Part shown: piece by piece, positions 27,594-38,458 of the stretch | Position numbering within the stretch: the stretch's first letter is position 1 | Layout of the letters: the number at the start of each line of letters is the position of its first letter | Assembly: GCF_019456655.1 (NCBI RefSeq) | Contig: NZ_CP080332.1 | Location: 2,852,001 to 2,916,000, forward strand | Source of the DNA: Mycolicibacterium diernhoferi | GTDB taxonomy: Bacteria > Actinomycetota > Actinomycetes > Mycobacteriales > Mycobacteriaceae | DNA: 64,000 bases | Direction of reading: 5' to 3' | Notes under the pieces: generated by a model | The model's input: only the letters and a program-made list of their open reading frames with translations | Told to the model about the DNA's origin: nothing | Database searches by the model: none | Program-made: the position numbers and the translations under genes

Positions 27594-29020
27594 CCCTCAC
27601 CCCGGAGACCCCGCTGACCCAGGAAGAGACCATTGCGTCCCTGGGTAAGTACGGCTACGGCTGGTCGGACTCCGATGTCGCCGGCGCAAGTGCCCAGCGC
27701 GGCCTGAACGAGGCTGTCGTCCGCGATATCTCGGGGAAGAAGAACGAACCCGAATGGATGCTCGACGTCCGGCTCAAGGCGTTGCGCACCTTCGACAAGA
27801 AGCCGATGCCCAACTGGGGGTCGGATCTGGAGGGCATCTTCTTCGACAACATCAAGTACTTCGTGCGCTCCAGCGAGAAGCAGGCCGCCACCTGGGATGA
27901 CCTGCCCGCCGACATCAAGAACACCTACGACAAGCTCGGCATCCCGGAGGCGGAGAAGCAGCGCCTGGTCTCCGGTGTCGCCGCCCAGTACGAGTCCGAG
28001 GTCGTCTACCACTCGATCCGCGAGGATCTGGAGGCCCAGGGCGTCATCTTCCTGGACACCGACTCCGGTCTGCGTGAGCATCCCGAGCTGTTCCGGAAGT
28101 ACTTCGGCACCGTGATCCCGGCCGGGGACAACAAGTTCTCCGCGCTGAACACCGCGGTGTGGTCGGGTGGCTCGTTCATCTACGTGCCGCCCGGTGTGCA
28201 CGTCGACATCCCGCTGCAGGCCTACTTCCGGATCAACACCGAGAACATGGGCCAGTTCGAGCGGACCCTGATCATCGTCGACGAGGGCGCCTACGTGCAC
28301 TACGTCGAGGGCTGCACCGCGCCGATCTACAAGTCCGACTCGCTGCACTCGGCGGTCGTAGAGATCATCGTGAAGCCCGGTGGCCGTTGCCGTTACACGA
28401 CCATCCAGAACTGGTCCAACAACGTCTACAACCTGGTGACCAAGCGTGCCCGCGCCGAGGCCGGCGCCACCATGGAGTGGGTCGACGGCAACATCGGGTC
28501 CAAGGTGACCATGAAGTACCCGGCCGTCTGGATGACCGGTGAGTACGCCAAGGGCGAGGTGCTCTCGGTGGCCTTCGCCGGCGAGGGCCAGCACCAGGAC
28601 ACCGGCGCCAAGATGCTGCACCTGGCCCCGCACACCTCGAGCAACATCGTGTCGAAGTCGGTGGCCCGCGGTGGTGGCCGCGCCTCCTACCGTGGCCTGG
28701 TTCAGGTGAACAAGGGTGCGCACGGTTCGAAGTCCAGCGTGAAATGCGATGCGCTGCTGGTGGACAGCATCAGCCGCAGCGACACCTACCCGTATGTCGA
28801 CATCCGCGAGGACGACGTCACGATGGGCCACGAGGCCACCGTGTCGAAGGTCAGCGAGGATCAGCTGTTCTACCTGATGAGCCGCGGCCTGACCGAGGAC
28901 GAGGCGATGGCGATGGTGGTGCGCGGGTTCGTCGAACCGATCGCCAAGGAACTCCCGATGGAATACGCGCTTGAGCTCAACCGGCTCATCGAACTGCAGA
29001 TGGAAGGGGCCGTGGGTTAG
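27590..29020 (+). CDS. sufB: Fe-S cluster assembly scaffold SufB (no intein)
   Basis: SufB forms the SufBC2D scaffold on which sulfur from SufS/SufU is built into clusters. The 476-aa frame is uninterrupted and carries the conserved [20 protein letters not shown] with its sulfur-accepting Cys, and [13 protein letters not shown]. tuberculosis SufB (Rv1461) is interrupted by an intein; here no intein block is present. The ATG overlaps the sufR stop by 4 bases and its own stop shares one base with the sufD start. Confidence 0.97.
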   Translation: MTLTPETPLTQEETIASLGKYGYGWSDSDVAGASAQRGLNEAVVRDISGKKNEPEWMLDVRLKALRTFDKKPMPNWGSDLEGIFFDNIKYFVRSSEKQAATWDDLPADIKNTYDKLGIPEAEKQRLVSGVAAQYESEVVYHSIREDLEAQGVIFLDTDSGLREHPELFRKYFGTVIPAGDNKFSALNTAVWSGGSFIYVPPGVHVDIPLQAYFRINTENMGQFERTLIIVDEGAYVHYVEGCTAPIYKSDSLHSAVVEIIVKPGGRCRYTTIQNWSNNVYNLVTKRARAEAGATMEWVDGNIGSKVTMKYPAVWMTGEYAKGEVLSVAFAGEGQHQDTGAKMLHLAPHTSSNIVSKSVARGGGRASYRGLVQVNKGAHGSKSSVKCDALLVDSISRSDTYPYVDIREDDVTMGHEATVSKVSEDQLFYLMSRGLTEDEAMAMVVRGFVEPIAKELPMEYALELNRLIELQMEGAVG

Positions 29021-30219
29021 TGGCTTCGCAACTCACTCAGGCTTCCGAGGGCGTCGCCAAGCCTGGCTCGGTCCTCAACCTGAACAAGGGCGAACTGTTC
29101 GCCTCCTACGACGTCAACGCCTTCGAGGTCCCGGGCGGTCGTGACGAGCTGTGGCGGTTCACCCCGCTGAAGCGGCTGCGCGGCCTGCACGACGGCTCGG
29201 CCGCGCCGACCGGTTCCGCGCTCATCGAGGTGACCGAGCGCCCCGGCGTCACGGTGGAGACCGTCGGCCGCGACGACGAGCGCCTCGGCACGGCCGGTGT
29301 GCCCACCGACCGCGTTGCCGCCCAGGCATATTCGTCCTTCGGCCAGGCGACCGTGGTGACCGTGGCCCGCGACACCGAGGTGGCCGAGCCGATCGAGATC
29401 GTCGTCAACGGCCCCGGTGCGGGCAACGTCGCCTACGGCCATCTGCAGATCCGGGTCGAGGAACTGTCGCGCGCCATCGTGGTGGTGGATCTGCGCGGCA
29501 GCGGGACCTACGCGGACAACGTCGAGATCATCGTCGGTGACTCCGCGGGTCTCGGGCTGATCTGGATCGCCGACTGGGCCGACGACACCGTGCACGTCAG
29601 CGCGCACCACGCCAAGCTCGGCAAGGACGCCACCCTCGGGCACGTCAACGTCACCCTCGGCGGTGACGTGGTGCGTACCTCGGCCACCGTCCGGTTCACC
29701 GCCCCCGGCGGCGACGCCAAGCTGCTCGGCACCTACTTCGCCGATGCCGGCCAGCATTTCGAAGCGCGGCTGCTCGTCGACCATGCGGTGCCCAACTGCA
29801 AGTCCGATGTGCTCTACAAGGGTGCCCTGCAGGGGGATCCGGACTCCGACAAGCCCGACGCGCACACCGTGTGGATCGGCGATGTGCTGATCCGGGCCGA
29901 GGCCACCGGCACCGACACCTACGAGGCGAACCGCAACCTGGTGCTCACCGACGGGGCCCGGGCCGACTCGGTGCCGAACCTGGAGATCGAGACCGGAGAG
30001 ATCCTCGGCGCCGGGCACGCCAGTGCCACCGGCCGTTTCGACGATGAGCAGCTGTTCTACCTGCGTGCCCGGGGCATCCCCGAGGACCAGGCCCGCCGGC
30101 TGGTGGTGCGCGGGTTCTTCAACGAGATCATCGCGAAGATCGCCGTGCCCGCCGTGCGCGAACGCCTCACCGAAGCCATTGAACGAGAACTAGAGATCAC
30201 GGAATCGAGAAGCTCCTAA
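29020..30219 (+). CDS. sufD: Fe-S cluster assembly protein SufD
   Basis: SufD (399 aa) is the SufB paralogue completing the SufBC2D complex. The beta-helix core is visible from about residue 130 to 300 and the C-terminus has the SufB/D-typical ASATGRFDDEQLFYLRARGIPEDQARRLVVRGF. The GTG start overlaps the last base of the sufB stop (TAGTG), so it is translationally coupled. It ends 2 bases before sufC. Confidence 0.96.
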   Translation: MASQLTQASEGVAKPGSVLNLNKGELFASYDVNAFEVPGGRDELWRFTPLKRLRGLHDGSAAPTGSALIEVTERPGVTVETVGRDDERLGTAGVPTDRVAAQAYSSFGQATVVTVARDTEVAEPIEIVVNGPGAGNVAYGHLQIRVEELSRAIVVVDLRGSGTYADNVEIIVGDSAGLGLIWIADWADDTVHVSAHHAKLGKDATLGHVNVTLGGDVVRTSATVRFTAPGGDAKLLGTYFADAGQHFEARLLVDHAVPNCKSDVLYKGALQGDPDSDKPDAHTVWIGDVLIRAEATGTDTYEANRNLVLTDGARADSVPNLEIETGEILGAGHASATGRFDDEQLFYLRARGIPEDQARRLVVRGFFNEIIAKIAVPAVRERLTEAIERELEITESRSS

Positions 30220-30221
30220 CC

Positions 30222-32268
<2,047 letters not shown>

Positions 32269-32272
32269 TCTG

Positions 32273-32731
32273 ATGAGACTGGAACAGATGTACCAGGAAG
32301 TGATCCTGGACCACTACAAGCACCCGCACCACCGCGGGCTGCGCGAACCGTTCGGCGCCGAGGTGCACCACGTCAACCCGACATGCGGTGACGAGGTGAC
32401 TCTGCGGGTCGCCCTGTCGGCGGACGGTGAGACGGTCACGGACGTCTCCTACGACGGCCAGGGCTGTTCGATCAGTCAGGCCGCCACCTCGGTGCTCACC
32501 GATCAGGTGATCGGCCAGAGCGTCGGTGATGCGCTCAAGACCGTCGCCGCCTTCACCGAGATGATCTCCTCGCGCGGCAACGTCGAGGGCGATGAAGACG
32601 TGATCGGGGATGGCATCGCCTTCGCCGGCGTATCCAAGTATCCGGCCAGGGTGAAATGTGCACTACTGGGTTGGACGGCTTTCAAGGCCGCAGTGGCCGA
32701 GGCCAGCGATGACATGGAGGACAAACGATGA
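32273..32731 (+). CDS. sufU: Zinc-dependent sulfur transfer protein SufU
   Basis: SufU (152 aa) accepts persulfide sulfur from SufS. The NifU-N/IscU fold is recognisable by QEVILDHYKHPHHRG at the N-terminus and the three cysteines in NPTCGDEV, GQGCSIS and RVKCALLGW. These, with the Asp in CGDE, are the usual zinc ligands of Gram-positive SufU. The ATGA junction at 32728-32731 overlaps sufT. Confidence 0.95.
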   Translation: MRLEQMYQEVILDHYKHPHHRGLREPFGAEVHHVNPTCGDEVTLRVALSADGETVTDVSYDGQGCSISQAATSVLTDQVIGQSVGDALKTVAAFTEMISSRGNVEGDEDVIGDGIAFAGVSKYPARVKCALLGWTAFKAAVAEASDDMEDKR

Positions 32732-33096
32732 GTGACGCTGCTGAAGGCACCCAGTCTGCGGCGCCGGCCGACGAGGCGTTCCTCGCCGACGTCGAAGAGG
32801 CCATGCGCGACGTGGTGGACCCCGAACTCGGGATCAATGTCGTCGACCTCGGCCTGGTGTACGGGCTCAACGTCGAGGAGGGGGACAGCGGTCCGGTCGC
32901 GCTCATCGACATGACGCTGACCTCGGCGGCCTGCCCGCTCACCGATGTCATCGAGGACCAGACCCGCACCGCGCTGGTGGGCGCCGGCCTGGTCAACGAC
33001 ATCAAGCTCAACTGGGTGTGGAACCCGCCGTGGGGTCCGGACAAGATCACCGACGACGGCCGCGAGCAGTTGCGGGCGCTGGGCTTCACCGTCTGA
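32728..33096 (+). CDS. sufT: SufT / DUF59 (MIP18-type) Fe-S assembly factor
   Basis: This 122-aa protein belongs to the DUF59/MIP18 family, accessory factors for Fe-S maturation often encoded last in actinobacterial suf operons. The family segment VVDPELGINVVDLGLVYGL is clear at about 31-49, and a TSAACPLTD Cys motif lies near 75. It overlaps sufU by four bases and is the final gene of the operon. Confidence 0.93.
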   Translation: MSDAAEGTQSAAPADEAFLADVEEAMRDVVDPELGINVVDLGLVYGLNVEEGDSGPVALIDMTLTSAACPLTDVIEDQTRTALVGAGLVNDIKLNWVWNPPWGPDKITDDGREQLRALGFTV

Positions 33097-33340
33097 TCGC
33101 CGTGCACCCGGCGACGCGCGGTTTGAATTCAATCCGGTTCAACCGGTCCACTCCCGCAGGGGCTTGCCGCGCCGCGAGGGCGTGCTGCCGGGTATGTAGT
33201 GTTCCGCGCTCCCGAACCCGATTGGTAGCCCCCACTTTCCGTATTCGTTCCGTTATCGTGGGCCGACCCGGTCGGGGCACGGATCAGTCGAGGGCGCTCG
33301 ACGGGCCGCCGACTGTCATGGCGAATCGGAGGAACGGTCA

Positions 33341-35086
33341 ATGAGGCGCGACACAGCAGGCCGACGCAGGGCAAGTGCGGTTGTGACACCGCTCGATTCG
33401 ATGCTGGAGCCGCGGTGTCCGCACGCCCCGGCGCCGACCGCCCTGCCGTACGGGCTGCGCTACTGGATCACCGGTGGTCTGGGTGCACTCGGAGTCGGCC
33501 TGGCGCTGTCGTTTTCCGCGGGCACCGCGGCCGCAGCCCCCGCGGACGGCAACGACGGCGGCACAACGTCCAGCTCCTCGACATCGCCCTCACGACCGGA
33601 CCGCACATCGGCGGCCACCGGTTCCGACCGTGCCGGAACCTCCACGGGTCGCGCGAATCCCGGACGGAAGTCCGTGCGGACGGTACGCACGGCCGGCCCG
33701 ACCGCGCGCGCCACCGCCGAATCGAGCAGCGAACCAACAGAATCCGACGAGGAAACCGTGCCCGTCGCCGAGCCGGGCAGCGGCGACGGCGGGACCGTGC
33801 CGGAACCCGTCGACCAGACGACGTCGGCCCCCGATTCCGATACCGATTCCGATACCGATTCCACTTCCGGCGCCGCACCGGCCGGCGAGAAGTCCTCGTC
33901 TGCAACAACTTCGGGGCGCCCGAGCGTGACGAGCGCGTCTCGCCAGACGGCCGCGAAGTCGGTCGACGAAGACGCCGGCGAGCAGTCCGGGGTGACAGTG
34001 TCCGCAGCCTCGCTGCGCACCGTCGCGGCCGGCGCATCGGTGCCCGCGGAGGCGGCCGTAACAGCGGCCGGCGCCCCGGCGATCCCCGGCGCGGCGGCAC
34101 TGGTCAACGGACGAGTGGTGGTCGGGACGATCATCGTCGACATCCTCAACGGCTTCGGGCTGCCGGTGCCCGGCCAATGGGCACGCCTGGTGCCGATCAA
34201 CCTGCCTTCCCAGATCGAGGTGTGGTGGTTCACCGCCCGGCGCAGCATCTACGGCGGTGTGGGGCCGGACCCGGGCGGTCCCGGACAACCCGGCAACCCG
34301 GGTGGGCTGACGCTGCTGTGGGAGACCAACTTCACCGACCGCGAAGAAGCCATGCGGTACTGGACGTACCAGACCGGGCGGTGGGGGGCCTCGGCCGGCG
34401 ACAACCAGTACTACACCGACGGGGCCAACGACTTCATCGACGCCGACGGCAACCTGGTCATCGAGGCCCGGCGCGAGACTCCGCCCGACGGTGCGGGCGC
34501 CCCGTACAACTACACGTCCGCGCGGATGGTGACGCTCGACAAGCAGACCGTCTCGGTGGGCAGCCGGATCGTGGCGCGCATCCAGATGCCCACCGATCAG
34601 GGCACGCTGCCCGCGTTCTGGACCCTGGGCGCCGAGCCCGGTCACGAGTACAACTTCCCGCGCCAGGGGGAGATCGACATCATCGAGCTTGCGGGGCAGG
34701 GCACCGAGGCGTCGAAGCAGACCTGGGTAGGTAACCTGCACGGTCCGGCGCACTGGGACGAGAACGTGGAGATCAAGATCCAGGGCTTGGGCGGCGACCT
34801 CGGCGAGCCCGCGTCCAACGGTTTCCGCGAGTACGGCATCGACTGGCACAGCGACCGGATCGTCTGGCACATCGACGGTGTGGAGGTGGCCCAGTACACC
34901 CAGCAGCAGTGGGAAGCCCTGGGCGGCGATTGGACGCCGTTCTCCGGCGCCTACGACCACTACCTGGTCCTGAACATCGCAGTGGGCAACAACTGGACGG
35001 GTGATCCGCCGGCCGACCAACCGTTCCATTCCCAGATGAAGGTGGACTGGGTCAAGGTCTATTCGTTGGACAGCGTTACGGTCTGA
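33341..35086 (+). CDS. Secreted family 16 glycoside hydrolase with long disordered N-terminal region
   Basis: This 581-aa protein probably cleaves beta-1,3- or beta-1,3-1,4-glucans outside the cell. A hydrophobic span (about 47-65) ending in TAAAAPAD suggests export. It is followed by about 130 Ser/Thr/Asp/Pro-rich residues, a helical section, then a Gly/Pro linker. The catalytic GH16 domain (about 325-578) has the EIDxxE active-site block as GEIDIIE at 443-449, with both catalytic Glu present, and ends in MKVDWVKVYSL. A GGAGG ribosome-binding site precedes the ATG at 33341. M. tuberculosis has fadE15/PE_PGRS29/ctpD at this position instead. Confidence 0.9.
   Translation: MRRDTAGRRRASAVVTPLDSMLEPRCPHAPAPTALPYGLRYWITGGLGALGVGLALSFSAGTAAAAPADGNDGGTTSSSSTSPSRPDRTSAATGSDRAGTSTGRANPGRKSVRTVRTAGPTARATAESSSEPTESDEETVPVAEPGSGDGGTVPEPVDQTTSAPDSDTDSDTDSTSGAAPAGEKSSSATTSGRPSVTSASRQTAAKSVDEDAGEQSGVTVSAASLRTVAAGASVPAEAAVTAAGAPAIPGAAALVNGRVVVGTIIVDILNGFGLPVPGQWARLVPINLPSQIEVWWFTARRSIYGGVGPDPGGPGQPGNPGGLTLLWETNFTDREEAMRYWTYQTGRWGASAGDNQYYTDGANDFIDADGNLVIEARRETPPDGAGAPYNYTSARMVTLDKQTVSVGSRIVARIQMPTDQGTLPAFWTLGAEPGHEYNFPRQGEIDIIELAGQGTEASKQTWVGNLHGPAHWDENVEIKIQGLGGDLGEPASNGFREYGIDWHSDRIVWHIDGVEVAQYTQQQWEALGGDWTPFSGAYDHYLVLNIAVGNNWTGDPPADQPFHSQMKVDWVKVYSLDSVTV
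33833..33862 (+). repeat. Short tandem repeat coding a Asp-Ser/Thr run in the GH16 linker
   Basis: A 12-base unit (GATTCCGATACC) is repeated two and a half times and encodes alternating Asp-Ser-Asp-Thr in the disordered part of the GH16 protein. Such a tract can change length by slippage without changing frame. Confidence 0.85.
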
Positions 35087-35139
35087 CGTGATCGGGCAAT
35101 ACTGGGAATTGGCAGCATCGCCCCAACGTTAGGAAGACT

Positions 35140-35493
35140 GTGAGTACAAAGGACATCACCGCAGCAGAATTCAAGGCGATCGTCGACGAGAACGACATCG
35201 TCCTCGTCGACTTCTGGGCATCGTGGTGCGGTCCGTGCCGTGCCTTCGCCCCGACGTTCGGTGCGTCTGCGGACAAGCATCCCGACATCGTGCACGCCAA
35301 GGTCGACACCGAGGCCGAGCCCGAGCTGGCCCAGGCCGCCGAGATCCAGGCGATCCCGACGCTGATGGCATTCAAGAACGGTCATCAGGTGTTCCGCCAG
35401 TCCGGTGCACTCGGCCCGGCGCAGCTCGAGGAACTGATCACCAAGATCAAAGAGTTCGACATCGACGCGGCCATCGCCTCGCAGCAGAACTGA
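35140..35493 (+). CDS. trxA: Thioredoxin
   Basis: This small cytoplasmic disulfide reductase (117 aa) carries the active site WCGPC in FWASWCGPCRAFAPTF, and the cis-Pro loop AIPTLMAFKNG. The GTG at 35140 has an AGGAAG ribosome-binding site. It corresponds by order to M. tuberculosis Rv1470 (trxA); trxB1, next to it there, is not present in this window. It ends 8 bases before the convergent 35502-35945 gene. Confidence 0.95.
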   Translation: MSTKDITAAEFKAIVDENDIVLVDFWASWCGPCRAFAPTFGASADKHPDIVHAKVDTEAEPELAQAAEIQAIPTLMAFKNGHQVFRQSGALGPAQLEELITKIKEFDIDAAIASQQN

Positions 35494-35501
35494 CGCTGTC
35501 C

Positions 35502-35945
35502 TCAGAGGGCGGCGAGCGCTGCCCGCAGTCGCCCCTCGAGATCCCCGACGCCGGTCAGATACAGCGGGCCGGCGCCGTCAGAGAGCACTCTGCGCAGCCG
35601 GGCGACCCCTCTGGCGCTGACGGCCCGGGGCGCACGTAACCGCGCGACGACCTCGTTGATGGTCTGCTCGGATGCCCTGACGTTCGCGGCGTGGACGGGC
35701 ACATGCGCAATCCGCCGGCCCCGGCCGGCGCCGGTGACGATTCCGTCCAGTGCCCGCACGATGCACCGGCGTTCCCGATCGGACTCCAGCCGCGCGGCGT
35801 GCAGGGCCGCGGCGCTGCCGGGTGCGCCGAAGAAGCCGAGGGAAAGTTCGCCGTCCAGCCGGTCGGCGCACAGTCGTGCGGTGATCCGGGCGGCTAACGT
35901 CCCGACTTCCGGGGCGTCTACTCGGGTGTCTCGTGTGTGTGGCAT
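35502..35945 (-). CDS. Conserved-looking hypothetical protein, 147 aa
   Basis: I do not recognise this protein. It is a soluble, Ala/Arg-rich, probably all-helical 147-aa product with no signal peptide or membrane span. The ATG at 35945 has an AAAGGAAC ribosome-binding site and starts 28 bases inside the 3' end of the phytase-like lipoprotein gene, so the two are likely cotranscribed and coupled. The middle has LHAARLESDRERRCIVRALDG, a helix with alternating charge. Function unknown. Confidence 0.65.
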   Translation of the reverse strand: MPHTRDTRVDAPEVGTLAARITARLCADRLDGELSLGFFGAPGSAAALHAARLESDRERRCIVRALDGIVTGAGRGRRIAHVPVHAANVRASEQTINEVVARLRAPRAVSARGVARLRRVLSDGAGPLYLTGVGDLEGRLRAALAAL

Positions 35946-37189
35946 GGTGCCGTTCCTTTGGGGCCGGTGGCCGAGAACTGGGGTAGTTGGTAGCCGCGAA
36001 TATGGGGTCGGATCTCGCAGCGGGCAGACCTGAGGGCAAAGGTCAGGACCTGATGGTCCCGGGCGCCCGCGATGCCGTCGGCACTGACCAACATCACGGA
36101 CTGCCGTCCGTCGGGAAGCACGGGCCCGAGGGTGACCCCCTGAAACCTGCCCAGCGGCGGGAGGCCGGGTTCCGCGGCGAAATCCAGCACTTTGGTCTTG
36201 GTCACCACGCGGACGGTCTGCCCGTCGAGGGCGGGCCGGTCCAGGACGTTGTCCGCGTCGCCGACCGTGGCGTGGAAGATCCGCGCCGACTTGGGGCCGC
36301 TGCCGCGCTCGACTGCAAGAAAGCTGGAGTCGTCCAGGGCCAGCAGATCAGACAGTCCGTTTTCGCTTTCGGCTCCGGTCGACGGGTCGAGCGGGTACGC
36401 GTATTGCGCGGTGGCGGTGCGAGTATCGGGATCGAACCGGGTGATTCGGGTCAGTGCCCCGCGCGCCGGCGTGGGCAGCGGCCCGTCTTGGAGCAGGGGG
36501 CCCCGCATCGCCGCCCACAGCCAGCGGCCGGTGGGGGTGAGGGCCAGGCCGGTCAGGGTGTGGTCCGCGCGGACACGGTGGGAACCGGAAGCCCGCAGCG
36601 CGCGCGGCAAAGTGAACGTCCCCAGCGTCAACCCGTGGATGTCGGCGACGCGGATCGTCGGGTTCTCCCCGTCGCTCATCGGTTCGCCTGCGCTCGACCA
36701 GTAGAGCCGGTTTCGCCGGGGATCGGCCGCAATCGCCTCGGCCCCGGAGGTGGCGATCCACCGTTTCAGGTTGATACTCGGGATATCCGAGGCGGTCCCG
36801 CTGACAGTGGTCCACGAGTGTGACCGCAGGACCTGAACAGAGCGAACTCCGTCGCTGTGCAACCGCATCCGGGTGACATGAAAACCCGGGTTGAGATCTG
36901 CGGACGGGGTGGCGGACCCAGCGCCGGGGTCGGCGAGGCCGGCCAGGTAGAACACGTCGTGTTCGGAGTCGTAGCCGACGGCGGACAACCCCCCGGTGCC
37001 GCCGTCCGCCGTGAGCACCCGCGCCTCCTGATGCCGGCCGAGGTAATCGAGGGCTATCGGCGAGGTGATCGTCGACGCACATCCGGCCAGTGCCGACGAG
37101 GTGGCCACCAAACACATCGCCAGGGCGGCACCCGCTCGGCGCTTCACGTCAGCACCCCCCGGGTTCGGTCGACTGTCGGAGGACGGCAT
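35918..37189 (-). CDS. Lipoprotein with phytase-like (esterase-like) beta-propeller domain
   Basis: This 423-aa exported protein has a basic N-terminus (VKRRAG), a hydrophobic stretch and the lipobox SALAGC near residue 34. The remainder resembles the 'esterase-like activity of phytase' domain: repeated strand pattern, GGLSAVGYDSEHDVFYLAG, NGLSDLLALDDSSFLAVERG and FQGVTLGPVLPDGRQSVMLVS. The substrate is not known. The ATG at 37189 has an AGGAG ribosome-binding site; a GTG at 37147 is an alternative. It precedes the 147-aa gene with overlap. Neither is at this place in M. tuberculosis. Confidence 0.8.
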   Translation of the reverse strand: MPSSDSRPNPGGADVKRRAGAALAMCLVATSSALAGCASTITSPIALDYLGRHQEARVLTADGGTGGLSAVGYDSEHDVFYLAGLADPGAGSATPSADLNPGFHVTRMRLHSDGVRSVQVLRSHSWTTVSGTASDIPSINLKRWIATSGAEAIAADPRRNRLYWSSAGEPMSDGENPTIRVADIHGLTLGTFTLPRALRASGSHRVRADHTLTGLALTPTGRWLWAAMRGPLLQDGPLPTPARGALTRITRFDPDTRTATAQYAYPLDPSTGAESENGLSDLLALDDSSFLAVERGSGPKSARIFHATVGDADNVLDRPALDGQTVRVVTKTKVLDFAAEPGLPPLGRFQGVTLGPVLPDGRQSVMLVSADGIAGARDHQVLTFALRSARCEIRPHIRGYQLPQFSATGPKGTAPCHTHETPE

Positions 37190-37377
37190 CGGGTCACTCT
37201 CCTGATGTAGATCGGTCGGAAGATCGGTTCTCGCCGAGTCGGTTTCGGCGCTTCCCGGCGGGAGGCGCACATTGCAGACAGCACACAGGTAACGCGCTCG
37301 AGGCTCGGTACGGCAGGCCGAGGTTGTCCTAGGTGACGCGGGACCACCTACGGGAGCGCGCGTCGGCCGGCGTTGCG

Positions 37378-37476
37378 TCAGATCATGGTCAGCGTGACCG
37401 TGACCATGACGGTGATCAGCGCGAGGGTCGACAGGATCGAGATGATGGTGCGCTTGACCGGGTCGACGTCTGGCAT
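37378..37476 (-). CDS. Tiny single-span membrane protein (32 aa)
   Basis: An ATG at 37476 opens a 32-codon frame: MPDVDPVKRTI, then about 20 hydrophobic residues (ISILSTLALITVMVTVTLTMI). It has an acidic start, a short basic patch (KR) and one transmembrane helix to the very end, the layout expected of a real small membrane protein with its N-terminus inside the cell. The upstream ribosome-binding site is weak. It lies alone between the phytase-like lipoprotein gene and divergent echA12. Confidence 0.55.
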   Translation of the reverse strand: MPDVDPVKRTIISILSTLALITVMVTVTLTMI

Positions 37477-37608
37477 CGGATCTTTTGTCACCAGACGATC
37501 GTCTTGCCATCTCGACGGCCCAACCAGGCCGTGGTTCCACTGGTCCCGGCAGGGCCACTCTCACGTGCCGGGCCCCCGGCTCCGCGGGGCCGCGATAACG
37601 TGCTTCTC

Positions 37609-38430
37609 GTGTCTGAGTACAGCGATTACGTCCTCGTCGACCACCCGGTGCCCGGCGTGGCGTTGGTCACCCTGAACCGGCCCGAACGGATGAACTCGAT
37701 GGCGTTCGACGTCATGGTTCCGTTGCGTTCGGTGATCGCCGACCTGCACCACGACAACTCGGTGCGGGTGGTGATTCTCACAGGCGCGGGCCGCGGATTC
37801 TCCTCCGGAGCCGACCACAAGTCGGCCGGGTCGGTGCCGCACGTCGACGGGCTGACCCGTCCGTCGTTCGCGCTGCGCTCCATGGAAGTGCTCGACGACG
37901 TCATCCTGGGGCTGCGCCGGCTGCATCAGCCGGTGATCGCCGCGGTCAACGGCGCGGCCATCGGCGGGGGCCTGTGCCTGGCCCTGGCCTGCGACATCAG
38001 GGTCGCCGCGGCCGGCGCCTACTTCCGGGCCGCCGGCATCAACAACGGGCTGACGGCCAGCGAGCTCGGCCTGTCCTATCTGCTGCCCCGGGCGATCGGG
38101 GCGTCGCGGGCCTTCGAGATCATGCTCACCGGCCGCGACGTCGGTGCCGCCGAGGCCGAACGCATCGGGCTGGTGTCCAGCGTCACCCCCGAGGATGAGC
38201 TGTTGGCGCGCTGTCTGGAGATGGCGCGCGGCATCGCGGCCTTCTCCCGGCCGGGAATCGAATTGACCAAGCGCACACTTTGGAGTGGACTAGACGCCGG
38301 TAGCCTGGAAGGTCACATGCAGGCTGAGGGCCTGGGCCAGCTCTACGTGCGTCTACTCACCGCCAATTTCGAGGAAGCGGTTGCCGCGCGCGCGCAGAAC
38401 AGGCCCCCGGCCTTCACCGACGACAAGTAG
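37609..38430 (+). CDS. echA12: Enoyl-CoA hydratase/isomerase family protein
   Basis: This 273-aa crotonase-fold enzyme acts on acyl-CoA thioesters. It has the family's LNRPERMNSMAFDVM, the oxyanion-hole segment GAGRGFSSGADHKS and NGAAIGGGLCLALACDIRVAA. The first canonical catalytic Glu position in that helix appears to be Leu/Cys rather than Glu, while a Glu is present in the later ASELGLSYLLPR. Hydratase activity is therefore uncertain. The start may be the GTG at 37609 or at 37600. Position matches M. tuberculosis Rv1472. Confidence 0.88.
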   Translation: MSEYSDYVLVDHPVPGVALVTLNRPERMNSMAFDVMVPLRSVIADLHHDNSVRVVILTGAGRGFSSGADHKSAGSVPHVDGLTRPSFALRSMEVLDDVILGLRRLHQPVIAAVNGAAIGGGLCLALACDIRVAAAGAYFRAAGINNGLTASELGLSYLLPRAIGASRAFEIMLTGRDVGAAEAERIGLVSSVTPEDELLARCLEMARGIAAFSRPGIELTKRTLWSGLDAGSLEGHMQAEGLGQLYVRLLTANFEEAVAARAQNRPPAFTDDK

Positions 38431-38458
38431 TTCACACACCACATGAGGAGGTAGTTGC

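Noticed and set aside
33097..33340. Possible small gene or RNA between sufT and the GH16 gene
   Set aside because: Short frames here have no good ribosome-binding site, and I saw no convincing stem-loop or RNA family. It most likely holds the GH16 promoter.
37190..37377. Coding sequence in the gap beside the phytase-like lipoprotein gene
   Set aside because: Frames are short, lack start signals and have no hydrophobic or domain pattern. It probably holds the promoter of the lipoprotein gene.
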